Shown: positions 43,172 through 52,059 of the stretch, piece by piece
Numbering within the stretch: the stretch's first letter is position 1
Layout: each line of letters opens with the position of its first letter
Assembly (NCBI GenBank): GCA_040766745.1
Contig: JAXGPX010000001.1
Coordinates: 62,001-126,000 of the forward strand
Origin: JAXGPX01 sp040766745
Lineage (GTDB): Bacteria; Bacillota; Sulfobacillia; Fermentithermobacillales; Fermentithermobacillaceae
Length of the DNA: 64,000 nucleotides
Reading direction: 5' to 3'
The notes under the pieces: model-generated
The model's database searches: none
Seen by the model: only the letters and a program-made list of their open reading frames with translations
What the model was told of the DNA's origin: nothing
Position numbers and translations under genes: made by a program

Positions 43172-44631
43172 GGAGTCCCGAACCCTTGATTTTTGAAATC
43201 TCCAAACCCGGAAGAAAGGCGTACTCTCTTCCTGCACTTGACGTACCTAAGAGAAGCGTTAGGGACCTTTTGCCAGCCGGTGAAATAAGGAAGGAACCTG
43301 CCGGGCTGCCTGAGGTTTCTGAAATCGATCTGGTAAGGCATTACACAAAGCTATCCCAGCTCAACCACGGAGTTGATATCGGGTTTTATCCCCTGGGTTC
43401 ATGTACCATGAAGTATAATCCTAAGATCAATGAAGAGACTGCTAATCTTCTTGGATTCAATAACATCCACCCGTATGTTCGTGAGGAACTGGCCCAGGGT
43501 TCTCTGCAGCTTATGTACGAGCTTCAGAATTACCTGGCAGAGATTGCCGGAATGGATCATGTTTCACTGCAGCCGGCTGCAGGTGCGCACGGAGAGCTTA
43601 CAGGAATACTGATCATACGTGCTTACCATCGATCAAGAAATGATCTTAAGAGGACCAAGATCCTTATTCCCGATGCGGCCCATGGCACAAACCCTGCGTC
43701 GGCAGCCCTTGGCGGATTTACTGTAGTAGAGGTACCGTCTGATGAGCGTGGCGGTGTAGACATAGATGCCCTTGCAGAAGCTATGGATGAGACTGTAGCC
43801 GGGCTTATGCTGACAAACCCGAATACCCTGGGTCTTTTCGATGAGAACATTGAGAAGATAGAACAGATCGTCCACAGCAAAGGTGGGCTGCTTTACTATG
43901 ACGGCGCCAATGCCAATGCTATTTTAGGAATCTGCAGGCCCGGAGACATGGGTTTCGATGTGCTTCACTTCAATTTGCACAAAACCTTCGCTACTCCTCA
44001 TGGAGGCGGAGGCCCGGGTTCAGGCCCTGTTGCAGTAAAGAAGTTCCTGGAGCCGTTCCTACCTGTGCCTAACGTGGTATTCGACGGCGAAAAATACAGC
44101 CTTAACTATGACAGGCCCGAGTCAATCGGCCAGATGAAGTCTTTCTACGGAAACTTCTTGGTTATGGTAAAGGCTTATGCCTATATTAGGGCTATCGGGC
44201 CTGACGGATTGAGACAGGCATCTGAAAACGCAGTGCTAAACGCTAACTACATCTTAAGGCGGATTCTGGAATATTACGACCTTCCATATGATCGTCACTG
44301 CAAACACGAATTTGTGGTTAGCCCCGGCAGAATCAAGAAGAATACAGGAGTCCATACTCTTGATATTTCCAAGCGGTTGTTGGACTATGGCGTTCATCCG
44401 CCTACAAACTACTTCCCGATGATTGTTGATGAGGCCATAATGGTTGAGCCTACAGAAACTGAATCTAAGGAGACTCTTGACTACTTTGCTGATATCTTGA
44501 TTGCCATAGCAAAAGAAGCCTACGAGAATCCTGACAGTGTTAAGAGTGCGCCTCATACCACAGTAGTTGGCAGGCTAGATGAGGCCAGTGCAGCCCGGAA
44601 TCCTAACATTAGGTGGAGAAAGCCTGAATAA
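43168..44631 (+). CDS. gcvPB: Glycine dehydrogenase (decarboxylating) subunit 2
   Basis: 487 residues. FYPLGSCTMKYNPK and the PLP-lysine motif NLHKTFATPHGGGGPG are those of the C-terminal half of P protein. Overlaps gcvPA by 4 nt, which implies coupled translation of the two subunits. It is followed by a perfect hairpin and the lipoyl synthesis genes. Confidence 0.96.
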   Translation: MRSPEPLIFEISKPGRKAYSLPALDVPKRSVRDLLPAGEIRKEPAGLPEVSEIDLVRHYTKLSQLNHGVDIGFYPLGSCTMKYNPKINEETANLLGFNNIHPYVREELAQGSLQLMYELQNYLAEIAGMDHVSLQPAAGAHGELTGILIIRAYHRSRNDLKRTKILIPDAAHGTNPASAALGGFTVVEVPSDERGGVDIDALAEAMDETVAGLMLTNPNTLGLFDENIEKIEQIVHSKGGLLYYDGANANAILGICRPGDMGFDVLHFNLHKTFATPHGGGGPGSGPVAVKKFLEPFLPVPNVVFDGEKYSLNYDRPESIGQMKSFYGNFLVMVKAYAYIRAIGPDGLRQASENAVLNANYILRRILEYYDLPYDRHCKHEFVVSPGRIKKNTGVHTLDISKRLLDYGVHPPTNYFPMIVDEAIMVEPTETESKETLDYFADILIAIAKEAYENPDSVKSAPHTTVVGRLDEASAARNPNIRWRKPE

Positions 44632-44676
44632 CCACTGGATGTTCTGGGCTTTCAAATAACATCATTTGCGGTGAGA

Positions 44677-44700
44677 GGGAGGAGGCACCTGCCTCCTCCC
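44677..44700 (+). promoter_or_regulatory. Perfect 11-bp hairpin before the lipoyl synthase genes
   Basis: GGGAGGAGGCA (44677-44687) pairs perfectly with 44690-44700, with only two unpaired bases. The 5' arm is a strong ribosome-binding-site-like sequence and the ATG at 44701 follows immediately. There is no T run. It may control translation of the next gene or trim the gcv transcript; the role is inferred. Confidence 0.5.
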
Positions 44701-45645
44701 ATGGAGAAAACGAGAGGAGAACAGGGATCCCAGTTGACTTTTCGGCCCGATAACTTAGACCAAATCTCCTTTGACGAATTACTGAGTGTTTCCTGGAAGG
44801 CAAGGCAGTCCTCAAGGCCCCAGGCCTTCGAGGTTGTTCGCCCTGCCGGTACTGTACCTGTAAGCGTGACAGGAACTGCCTGTTCACTGCAGTGTTCCCA
44901 TTGCGGTGGCAGGTACCTGGAACATATGAAAACAATAGACAGGCTTGATTCTGTGATATCAAGCCCGGAGGTTACAAGTATCCTATTAAGCGGTGGATGC
45001 AATTCAGACGGACAAGTACCCCTCGTGCCAGAAATCGGCATGGTCCGGTTGAAAATCGCCGAGACCGGCAGGAATATCAAAATCAACGCCCACCCGGGTG
45101 TGGTAGGCGAGGAAGAAGCCCTGGCTATCGGTGCTTTTGCTTCTGTTGTGTCCTTTGATTTCGTTTTGGATGATGCTACTATACGAGAAGCTTTCGGAGG
45201 GCACCGGACAGGGCAGGATTACGTTAATGCTTTGCACAACTTGCGCAAGGGTAAGGCAAAAGTGGTACCCCATGTGCTCATAGGGCTCTATAAAGGAGAG
45301 GTAAGAGGCGAATATGAGGCTGTTGAGTTTCTTGCCCGTGAAGGCATAGAAGAACTGATTTTCATTGTGTTCATTCCAACTCCAAGAACTCGGTGGGAAC
45401 ACTTGCCTTCTCCTGATGTAGACGAAGTGCTGCGGCTCATTGCGTGGGCCAGAATACAAAATCCAGGCATGAAGATTACCCTGGGTTGCATGAGGCCAAA
45501 AGGCACCTACCGGGAGAAACTTGACACTAATGCTGTCAGGGCAGGGGTAGACGCAATTGTTATGCCTCATCCCAAGGCAGTGATTGAAGCACAGAACAGA
45601 CAACTTGGAGTTTCGAGGAAAGAAGAGTGTTGCGCTTTTGACTGA
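44701..45645 (+). CDS. Radical SAM protein, probable subunit of LipS1/LipS2-type lipoyl synthase
   Basis: About 314 residues. The radical SAM motif is C-x3-C-x2-C in CSLQCSHC, followed by a barrel with ILLSGGC and HVLIGLYKGE; the C-terminus carries further Cys (EECCAFD) that may bind an auxiliary cluster. It is not standard LipA, which has an extra N-terminal Cys motif. A pair of radical SAM proteins next to a lipoate ligase and the glycine cleavage genes matches the two-protein lipoyl synthase LipS1/LipS2 known from Thermococcus and some bacteria. Start unclear: ATG 44701 directly follows the hairpin, GTG 44671 and TTG 44734 are in frame. Overlaps the next gene by up to 62 nt. Confidence 0.72.
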   Translation: MEKTRGEQGSQLTFRPDNLDQISFDELLSVSWKARQSSRPQAFEVVRPAGTVPVSVTGTACSLQCSHCGGRYLEHMKTIDRLDSVISSPEVTSILLSGGCNSDGQVPLVPEIGMVRLKIAETGRNIKINAHPGVVGEEEALAIGAFASVVSFDFVLDDATIREAFGGHRTGQDYVNALHNLRKGKAKVVPHVLIGLYKGEVRGEYEAVEFLAREGIEELIFIVFIPTPRTRWEHLPSPDVDEVLRLIAWARIQNPGMKITLGCMRPKGTYREKLDTNAVRAGVDAIVMPHPKAVIEAQNRQLGVSRKEECCAFD

Positions 45646-46603
45646 CACAATAGGAGTATCATTTGGTACACTGACCCTTTTGGGGCTCACAAATGCCCGC
45701 AGTTTGGAGAAACCTACTACTGCTCACTTCCTACTTGGCGAGCACTGTGTCAACTCATGTAGTTTCTGCTCTCAGGCAAAGCGTAGTAAGGCCTTGCCTA
45801 ATCAGCTGTCAAGGGTCACATGGCCCGAGGTATCCTGGGCTGAGATATCTACACCTCTGGCCGGGGCAATAGACAGAGGGGACATAAAGCGGGCGTGCCT
45901 GCAAATTGTTGAATCACCAGGAGCAACAAATCAGGCGGTTCAACTAATCAGGAACATCAGGGGTATTAGCAGGATATTTCCCATTAGTGTTTGCGTTGCT
46001 CCGACGTCAATTTCAAGAGCTGGATTGTTCTTCAGAGCAGGGGCATCACAAATAGGGCTTCCTATAGATGCTGCTTCAAAGGAGATTTACAACTTAGTCA
46101 AGGGCCGCGGGTTTGATGAGTCTTGGGGTATTTTGAGTCAAGCTTCTGAGAAATGGCCCGGTAGGATTTCTACCCATTTGATTGCGGGCCTTGGTGAAAC
46201 TGAAGAGGATATTGTCAGAAGCATCGCCAGGGCAAGGGGTATGGGGATAACCGTTGGGTTGTTTGCTTTTACGCCGGTCAAGGGAACACAAATGGAAGAT
46301 GAGCCGCCCCCGTTATTAGGATCTTACAGAAGGATCCAGCTGGCTGCCTATGTTTTGGGCAGAGGGGGCAGTATTGAGCAAATGGGTTTTGAGGACGGCA
46401 AGATAAGCTATATCCGGATTTCCAGTCCTGAAATTCTCCGTGAGGTCCGAAAAGGAATTCCGTTCCAGACGTCTGGGTGTCCTGACTGCAACAGGCCGTA
46501 TTACAACGAAAGGCCCGGGCAAGTTCCAATGAACTACCCAAGGCCTCTTTCAGCCCATGAGGCTTCTGACTGCCTCCTGGATTCAGAACTCAATTTAGGC
46601 TGA
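45584..46603 (+). CDS. Radical SAM protein, second subunit of LipS1/LipS2-type lipoyl synthase
   Basis: Up to 339 residues. The SAM-cluster motif is C-x3-C-x2-C in HCVNSCSFC; GLGETEEDI is a typical barrel loop; the C-terminal SGCPDCNRPYYNERPG gives a Cys pair that could ligate an auxiliary [4Fe-4S] cluster. Biotin/lipoate-synthase-like layout. TTG at 45584 (with AAGG upstream) would overlap the first radical SAM gene by 62 nt; TTG at 45638 is an alternative. Together with its neighbour it should insert two sulfurs into octanoyl-H protein. Which of the two is LipS1 I cannot assign. Confidence 0.72.
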   Translation: MKHRTDNLEFRGKKSVALLTDTIGVSFGTLTLLGLTNARSLEKPTTAHFLLGEHCVNSCSFCSQAKRSKALPNQLSRVTWPEVSWAEISTPLAGAIDRGDIKRACLQIVESPGATNQAVQLIRNIRGISRIFPISVCVAPTSISRAGLFFRAGASQIGLPIDAASKEIYNLVKGRGFDESWGILSQASEKWPGRISTHLIAGLGETEEDIVRSIARARGMGITVGLFAFTPVKGTQMEDEPPPLLGSYRRIQLAAYVLGRGGSIEQMGFEDGKISYIRISSPEILREVRKGIPFQTSGCPDCNRPYYNERPGQVPMNYPRPLSAHEASDCLLDSELNLG

Positions 46604-46637
46604 ACTGCAAAGTTATGAGTACCAAGGGGGGAGATAG

Positions 46638-47480
46638 GTGAGGGTTAGGCTTTTATCCCACGGGCCTATGAAGGGCCGGTACAATATGGCGGTTGATGAG
46701 GCAATACAAAACGCCTGCAGAAGAGGGGAAGTCAAACCAACGTTACGTTTTTATCAGTGGAAGCCGGCTTGCCTATCGCTAGGCCGTTTTCAGGACGTGG
46801 CAAGAGAAGTTAGCCTCCAGGGCCTAAGAAGCCTGGGTGTAGACCTGGTAAGGCGGCCTACAGGGGGCAAGGCAGTACTTCATGATAACGAACTGACCTA
46901 CAGCATCGTTATTCCGGAAGATGAACTTCCTGGAACAATTCTTGAAACTTACCAGGAGCTATCAAGGGCTCTTGTTGCAGGGATAAGGTCGTTGGGTATA
47001 CCGGCCGAACTCGCAGCTCTAGAGCACGGCGTTACTGCCCGGGATAACAGATTTCGTCAGGCTGCATGTTTTTCAGCCCCATCTTGGTATGAGATAGTTG
47101 CCTGCGATAAGAAGATTACAGGTTCGGCGCAGGTTCGCAGAGGCGGCATTATCCTCCAACATGGCTCGATTCCCTTTGACATGGATTACCACAAACTGGT
47201 TACATGCCTGAACACCAGTTCAGACCAACACGCTATGCGGGTAGAATCTATGTTGGCAAGAAAATCAGCAGGCCTGGCTCAGATACGTGGGTCTGGAGTC
47301 AGCCGGCGAGAATTGGAGAGTGCCTTGGCCTCAGCATTTGGAACCATTCTCAATTGGGATTTGGAGAAGGGTACCCTCAGTCCCAACGAAATTAGAGAAG
47401 CCCTGGAATTGTCTCAGGGCAAGTATGGTGACTGCTTTTGGACAATGGAGCGAGGAAAGCCATCATCTGATTTGTATTGA
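46638..47480 (+). CDS. Lipoate-protein ligase/octanoyltransferase family protein
   Basis: 280 residues of the BPL/LplA/LipB fold: NMAVDEAIQ, RRPTGGKAVLHDNELTYS and the conserved Lys in KKITGSAQVRRGG. Members attach lipoate or octanoate to H proteins. Next to the two radical SAM genes it may load octanoate (as LipM) or lipoate (as sLpl-type ligase). GTG at 46638 has GGGGGAGATAG upstream. GcvH is the obvious acceptor. Confidence 0.85.
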   Translation: MRVRLLSHGPMKGRYNMAVDEAIQNACRRGEVKPTLRFYQWKPACLSLGRFQDVAREVSLQGLRSLGVDLVRRPTGGKAVLHDNELTYSIVIPEDELPGTILETYQELSRALVAGIRSLGIPAELAALEHGVTARDNRFRQAACFSAPSWYEIVACDKKITGSAQVRRGGIILQHGSIPFDMDYHKLVTCLNTSSDQHAMRVESMLARKSAGLAQIRGSGVSRRELESALASAFGTILNWDLEKGTLSPNEIREALELSQGKYGDCFWTMERGKPSSDLY

Positions 47481-47513
47481 GATATAGGATTTGCTTTAAA
47501 GGAGGCCTGGACG

Positions 47514-48908
47514 ATGTTTGATGTTGTGGTGATTGGCGGTGGCCCGGGCGGTTATGTAGCGGCTATCAGAGGCGCTCAGCTAGGCGGCAAAATTGCCCTG
47601 GTTGAGGGAGCTAAAATAGGCGGTACATGCCTTAATGTGGGGTGCATTCCAACTAAGGCGTTGGTTCATTCGGCGTCAACTTACCTTCGTGTAAAAGATG
47701 CCTTCCGGTTTGGTGTAGACGTTAAAGATGTCAAATTGGATATGGAATCGGTCATGAATCACAAGAGGAACACTGTTGAGCAGCTGGTCTCGGGCGTAGA
47801 CAAATTGGTCAGGGGTAACGGAGTACAGATATATCCCGGTTGGGCCAAGGTGCCATCGCCCAATGAGGTTGAAGTTACTCTGGAGGACGGTTCCAAAGAA
47901 GTACTTGCCACAAAGAATATACTGCTTGCAACAGGTTCTTCGCCATTCAACCTGCCGTTTTTGGAAGGTAAAACCATATCCTCAGACGAAATTTTGGATC
48001 TGGACTATGTTCCGGAAAGGCTTGCCATAATCGGCGGCGGAGTAATAGGTATTGAGTTTGCCAGTATTTTTGCTGCATTCGGCTCCGAAGTTACAATAAT
48101 CGAGCTTCTGCCTGCAATTCTGCCAAACCTTGATCGCGAAATCGCCCAGAGGCTTTCTTTGATTTTGAGAAAAAGAGGCCTTTCCATTAACACTGGGACT
48201 TCTGTAACCGAGATCAGGGAAGATGGTAACGAAAAGGTTGTCCTTGCCACAGCCAAAGACGGGTCAATCAAGGAATTCAGGGCAGATTTGGTCTTGTCTG
48301 CTGTAGGCAGGGTACCGAATTTCGGTGGCATTGATCTTGACGGCCTGGGTGTAGCCTATGATCGCAAGGGTATTAAGGCAGATGGCTGTATGGCCACCAA
48401 TGTGCCCGGTATATGGGCTATAGGTGACGTTGTAGGCCGGACCTTGCTGGCCCACGGAGCTTCGGCAGAGGGTATTGTAGCTATGGAGAACATTTTCGGA
48501 AAGCCAAGGGTAATTGATTACACAGTTGTGCCTGCATGCGTTTTTTCGATTCCGGAGTGTTCGGCAGTAGGTTTGAAGGAAAAAGAGGCCCAAGAGAAAG
48601 GGTTTACAGTTAAGACGTCTAAGTTTCCTTTCAGCGCCAACGGAAAAGCCCTTTCCATGGGGGAAACTGACGGGTTGGTTAAGGTCGTTGCAGATGAGGC
48701 AACCGGTAAGATACTTGGAATGCATATACTTGGGCCACATGCAGACGACCTTATACATGAAGGGGCTATTGCTATTAGGTTAGGCCTTACAGCAGAAGAC
48801 ATCGCAGATACTATTCATGCCCATCCAACTTTGTCTGAGGCAGCCATGGAGGCGTTTCTTGGAGTGGCCGGACGTCAGGTTCACCTGTTGAGCCGTCAGT
48901 CCAGGTAG
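47514..48908 (+). CDS. lpdA: Dihydrolipoyl dehydrogenase (L protein)
   Basis: 464 residues. FAD motif VIGGGPGGYVAA, redox disulfide GGTCLNVGCIPTK, NAD motif GGGVIGIEFASIF and the C-terminal His-Glu region HAHPTLSEA are all present. It reoxidises the lipoyl arm of GcvH with NAD+. AAAGGAGGCC precedes the ATG. With gcvT, H, PA and PB it completes the glycine cleavage system. Confidence 0.96.
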   Translation: MFDVVVIGGGPGGYVAAIRGAQLGGKIALVEGAKIGGTCLNVGCIPTKALVHSASTYLRVKDAFRFGVDVKDVKLDMESVMNHKRNTVEQLVSGVDKLVRGNGVQIYPGWAKVPSPNEVEVTLEDGSKEVLATKNILLATGSSPFNLPFLEGKTISSDEILDLDYVPERLAIIGGGVIGIEFASIFAAFGSEVTIIELLPAILPNLDREIAQRLSLILRKRGLSINTGTSVTEIREDGNEKVVLATAKDGSIKEFRADLVLSAVGRVPNFGGIDLDGLGVAYDRKGIKADGCMATNVPGIWAIGDVVGRTLLAHGASAEGIVAMENIFGKPRVIDYTVVPACVFSIPECSAVGLKEKEAQEKGFTVKTSKFPFSANGKALSMGETDGLVKVVADEATGKILGMHILGPHADDLIHEGAIAIRLGLTAEDIADTIHAHPTLSEAAMEAFLGVAGRQVHLLSRQSR

Positions 48909-48958
48909 CCAAAACCAGTCGGAATTGGTCAGGATTAAATCGAAAGGTGGGGATATTG

Positions 48959-50206
48959 ATGAAATGGCAATTGAGAAGTCTTCTGGATTCTGACCCTGAG
49001 ATAAAGGAAGTCCTTGCAAAAGAAGAAGAACGCCAGATGGGCGTAATTGAATTAATTGCCTCAGAGAACCTGGTATCCAGGGCAGTTTTGGAAGCAGCAG
49101 GCTCTGTTTTGACCAATAAGTATGCTGAAGGTTATCCCGGAAGAAGGTACTACGGTGGTTGTGAAGTTGTAGACATTGCTGAGAATCTCGCCAGGGACCG
49201 GGCCAAGAAGATTTTCGGAGCGGACCATGCAAACGTTCAGCCTCATTCAGGCGCCCAGGCCAATACTGCAGTGTACTTTGCTGCAATAAAGCCCGGAGAC
49301 ACTGTTGTAGGGATGAACCTTGCCCACGGAGGCCACCTTACCCATGGATCGCCTGTGAACATTTCGGGACAATACTATAACTTTGTACCATACGGAGTGG
49401 ATCCTGAGACTGAGACAATTGACTACGGTCAGGTAAGAGATGTTGCAAAGGAACACAAGCCCAAGCTCATCGTTGCCGGTGCAAGCGCTTACCCGCGGGT
49501 TATTGACTTTGAGGCTTTTAGATCTATAGCTGATGAAGTAGGGGCCTTGTTAATGGTCGATATGGCCCACATTGCAGGCCTCGTTGCAGCAGGGCTGCAT
49601 CCTTCACCTGTTCCTTATGCCCAGTTTGTCACTACTACTACTCACAAGACACTCAGAGGGCCTAGAGGCGGCATGATATTGTGTACCAAAGAATGGGCAG
49701 CACCTATAGACAAGGCGATTTTCCCTGGTATTCAGGGCGGGCCCCTTATGCACATAATTGCAGCCAAGGCAGTTGCGTTCAAGGAAGCACTTGAGCCTTC
49801 ATTCAAGGAATATCAGACTCAAATTCTAAAGAACGCAAGAGTCCTGGCTGAGGAGCTCACAGCAAGAGGTTTCCGGCTTGTATCAGGAGGAACTGATAAT
49901 CACTTGATGCTGGTGGACCTTACGCCCAAGGGCGTAACAGGCAAACAAGCAGAACAGGTCCTGGACAAGGTAGGAATTACCGTGAACAAGAACGCCATTC
50001 CTTTCGACAAGAAGAAGCCCACAATTACAAGTGGAATCCGCATAGGTACTCCTGCGATAACGTCGAGGGGTATGAAAGAAGACGAAATGAAAGTAGTTGC
50101 GTCATTGATAGACAGGACTTTGGATTGCCGCGGTGACGAAGATGCTTTGAACAGGATTGCAGCAGAGGTTAAGGCTCTTACAGGAAGGTTTCCGTTTTAC
50201 AATTAG
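48959..50206 (+). CDS. glyA: Serine hydroxymethyltransferase
   Basis: 415 residues from ATG at 48959, preceded by AAAGGTGGGG. PLP-lysine motif TTTTHKTLRGPRGG, ELIASENLVS and GGHLTHG are diagnostic. It interconverts serine and glycine with methylene-tetrahydrofolate, linking to the one-carbon units made by the glycine cleavage genes upstream. Possibly the last gene of the riboswitch-controlled unit. Confidence 0.97.
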   Translation: MKWQLRSLLDSDPEIKEVLAKEEERQMGVIELIASENLVSRAVLEAAGSVLTNKYAEGYPGRRYYGGCEVVDIAENLARDRAKKIFGADHANVQPHSGAQANTAVYFAAIKPGDTVVGMNLAHGGHLTHGSPVNISGQYYNFVPYGVDPETETIDYGQVRDVAKEHKPKLIVAGASAYPRVIDFEAFRSIADEVGALLMVDMAHIAGLVAAGLHPSPVPYAQFVTTTTHKTLRGPRGGMILCTKEWAAPIDKAIFPGIQGGPLMHIIAAKAVAFKEALEPSFKEYQTQILKNARVLAEELTARGFRLVSGGTDNHLMLVDLTPKGVTGKQAEQVLDKVGITVNKNAIPFDKKKPTITSGIRIGTPAITSRGMKEDEMKVVASLIDRTLDCRGDEDALNRIAAEVKALTGRFPFYN

Positions 50207-50250
50207 CGAAGATACTATGCTTTAGTGATAGAAGGCACACAAGAGAATTT

Positions 50251-50304
50251 ATAGGGCGCAAGTCTGGTTATGTTGAAAGGCAGTACCAGTATTTTGCGCC
50301 CTAT
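50251..50304 (+). promoter_or_regulatory. Unassigned structured RNA-like element
   Basis: Perfect 11-bp stem ATAGGGCGCAA (50251-50261) with 50294-50304 encloses 32 nt that themselves form a 5-bp stem CTGGT (50264-50268) with ACCAG (50285-50289). No T run follows, so it is not a simple terminator. It is 46 nt upstream of the M24 peptidase gene. It matches no riboswitch I know. Confidence 0.5.
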
Positions 50305-50350
50305 GATAGAATTGGCACTGAATTCTGGAACCCGGAGGTGAGTTTCCTAG

Positions 50351-51418
50351 ATGACACAAATCCGTCTGGAGAATCTTAGGAAAAAGATGGATGAAGCTTC
50401 CCTGGATGCTTTCTTGGTCTCCAAGCCCGAGAACTGGCGTTTTGTTTCTGGGTTCACCGGTGATTCAGGAGTCTTGCTTATCACATCAAAGGACAGTTTC
50501 ATATTCACTGATTCGCGTTATATAGAGCAAGCACACCAGGAAGCACCGGATTTTGAGGTCGTTATGACCGTTTTGGAAAAGGATACAGTAAAAGACACTA
50601 TTGTACGCCTGGGGTTAAAACGAATAGGTTTTGAAAGAGATCATGTTACATATGCAGGCTGGGAGCAGCTCACAGAAAAATTCAGCGAACAAGAACTCAC
50701 AGGGGTATCTGGCTGGGTTGAAGAACTCAGGGCCATAAAGACTCCACAGGAAGTTGAATACATAGCAAAGGCTCAGGAAATCGCAGACAAGTGTTTTAGC
50801 CTTCTCCTCCCATCTGTAAGGGCAGGGGTGAAAGAGATCGACCTTGCCCTGGAACTTGAGTTTACAATGAGAAAGATGGGTTCAGACGGCGTTGCGTTTC
50901 CCTTTATAGTAGTATCAGGGCCAAGGTCTTCATTGCCCCACGGTGTGCCGTCTCAAAGAAAGATCGAGCCCGGCGATTTTGTTACGTTTGATTTTGGAGC
51001 ACGCTATAGAGGGTATTGCTCGGACATGACCAGAACACTGGTTGCCGGGCCCCTTGGCAAAAAGCACAGGGAGGTATATGAAACCGTACTCAAAGCACAG
51101 CTGGCTGCGCTTGAGGCCGTAAGGCCCGGTATCGCTGCAAAAGAGGTAGACCTTGCGGGAAGGGCAGTAATTGAGAATGCTGGGTACGGAGAATACTTTG
51201 GCCATGGAATCGGACACGGTGTCGGGCTAAATGTACATGAAAGGCCGTCGGTTGGAAGAAAATCAGAAGCGATTCTCCAACCAGGAATGGTGATTACTGT
51301 TGAACCGGGAATTTATATTCCTGAGTTCGGCGGTGTTAGGATTGAAGATCTTGTGCTTGTCACAGAAGGCGGCAAGCGGAACTTGACTTCAAGCGAAAAG
51401 GGACTCATAGTTGTGTAG
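50351..51418 (+). CDS. pepP: M24 aminopeptidase P family (Xaa-Pro peptidase)
   Basis: 355 residues. Creatinase-like N-terminal domain (about 1-125), then the pita-bread domain with five metal ligands: Asp in TFDFGARYRGY and SDMTRT, His in GHGIGHGVGL, Glu in TVEPGIYIPE and GGVRIEDL. It removes N-terminal residues before proline. The gene pair pepP-efp is widely conserved in Firmicutes, perhaps because both deal with proline. GGAGGTG precedes the ATG. Confidence 0.93.
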   Translation: MTQIRLENLRKKMDEASLDAFLVSKPENWRFVSGFTGDSGVLLITSKDSFIFTDSRYIEQAHQEAPDFEVVMTVLEKDTVKDTIVRLGLKRIGFERDHVTYAGWEQLTEKFSEQELTGVSGWVEELRAIKTPQEVEYIAKAQEIADKCFSLLLPSVRAGVKEIDLALELEFTMRKMGSDGVAFPFIVVSGPRSSLPHGVPSQRKIEPGDFVTFDFGARYRGYCSDMTRTLVAGPLGKKHREVYETVLKAQLAALEAVRPGIAAKEVDLAGRAVIENAGYGEYFGHGIGHGVGLNVHERPSVGRKSEAILQPGMVITVEPGIYIPEFGGVRIEDLVLVTEGGKRNLTSSEKGLIVV

Positions 51419-51468
51419 CATTGTGTTTTGGTAGTTAGTCCAGTCTGTCTAGAAGCGGGGTAAGTACA

Positions 51469-52026
51469 GTGATATCAACCAATGACTTCCGTACAGGAGT
51501 TACTGTAGAGATCGATGGGCAGCCATGGGTTGTCGTGGATTTCCAGCATGTTAAGCCCGGCAAAGGATCTGCCTTCGTCAGGGCCAAAATCAAGAACGTA
51601 ATAACAGGTGCAGTTTTGGAGCGGACTTTTAACGCTGGAGAGAAACTGCCCAGGGCTCATATAGAACGCCGCGAGGCTCAGTATCTTTATAGTGTCGATG
51701 AAGACTTCACCTTCATGGATGTTACTACGTATGAGCAGACTACAGTGTCAAAGGATACTCTCGGCGATGGGGTTTTGTACCTTAAAGAGAATACCAATGT
51801 CTATATAATGACCTATGAAGGCAGGGTTATTGGCGTCGAGATACCGAACTTTGTTGAACTGAAAGTTGTTGATACCGATCCCGGTTTTAAGGGGGACACG
51901 GCAACCGGTGGCACAAAACCGGCTACCCTTGAAACCGGTGCGGTGGTTAAGGTACCGTTGTTCATAAACATAGGCGATGTTCTGAAAGTGGATACTAGAA
52001 CCGGAGAGTATATCGAGAGGGTCTAG
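51469..52026 (+). CDS. efp: Translation elongation factor P
   Basis: 185 residues, normal length, GTG start. The KOW-like first domain has the loop KPGKGSAFVRAK with the lysine at the tip, and two OB domains follow (ending VDTRTGEYIERV). EF-P relieves ribosome stalling at polyproline. No dedicated modification gene is adjacent. Confidence 0.97.
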   Translation: MISTNDFRTGVTVEIDGQPWVVVDFQHVKPGKGSAFVRAKIKNVITGAVLERTFNAGEKLPRAHIERREAQYLYSVDEDFTFMDVTTYEQTTVSKDTLGDGVLYLKENTNVYIMTYEGRVIGVEIPNFVELKVVDTDPGFKGDTATGGTKPATLETGAVVKVPLFINIGDVLKVDTRTGEYIERV

Positions 52027-52059
52027 AGCCAGTCTATAGGGTTAAAGGAGGAAGTGAAG

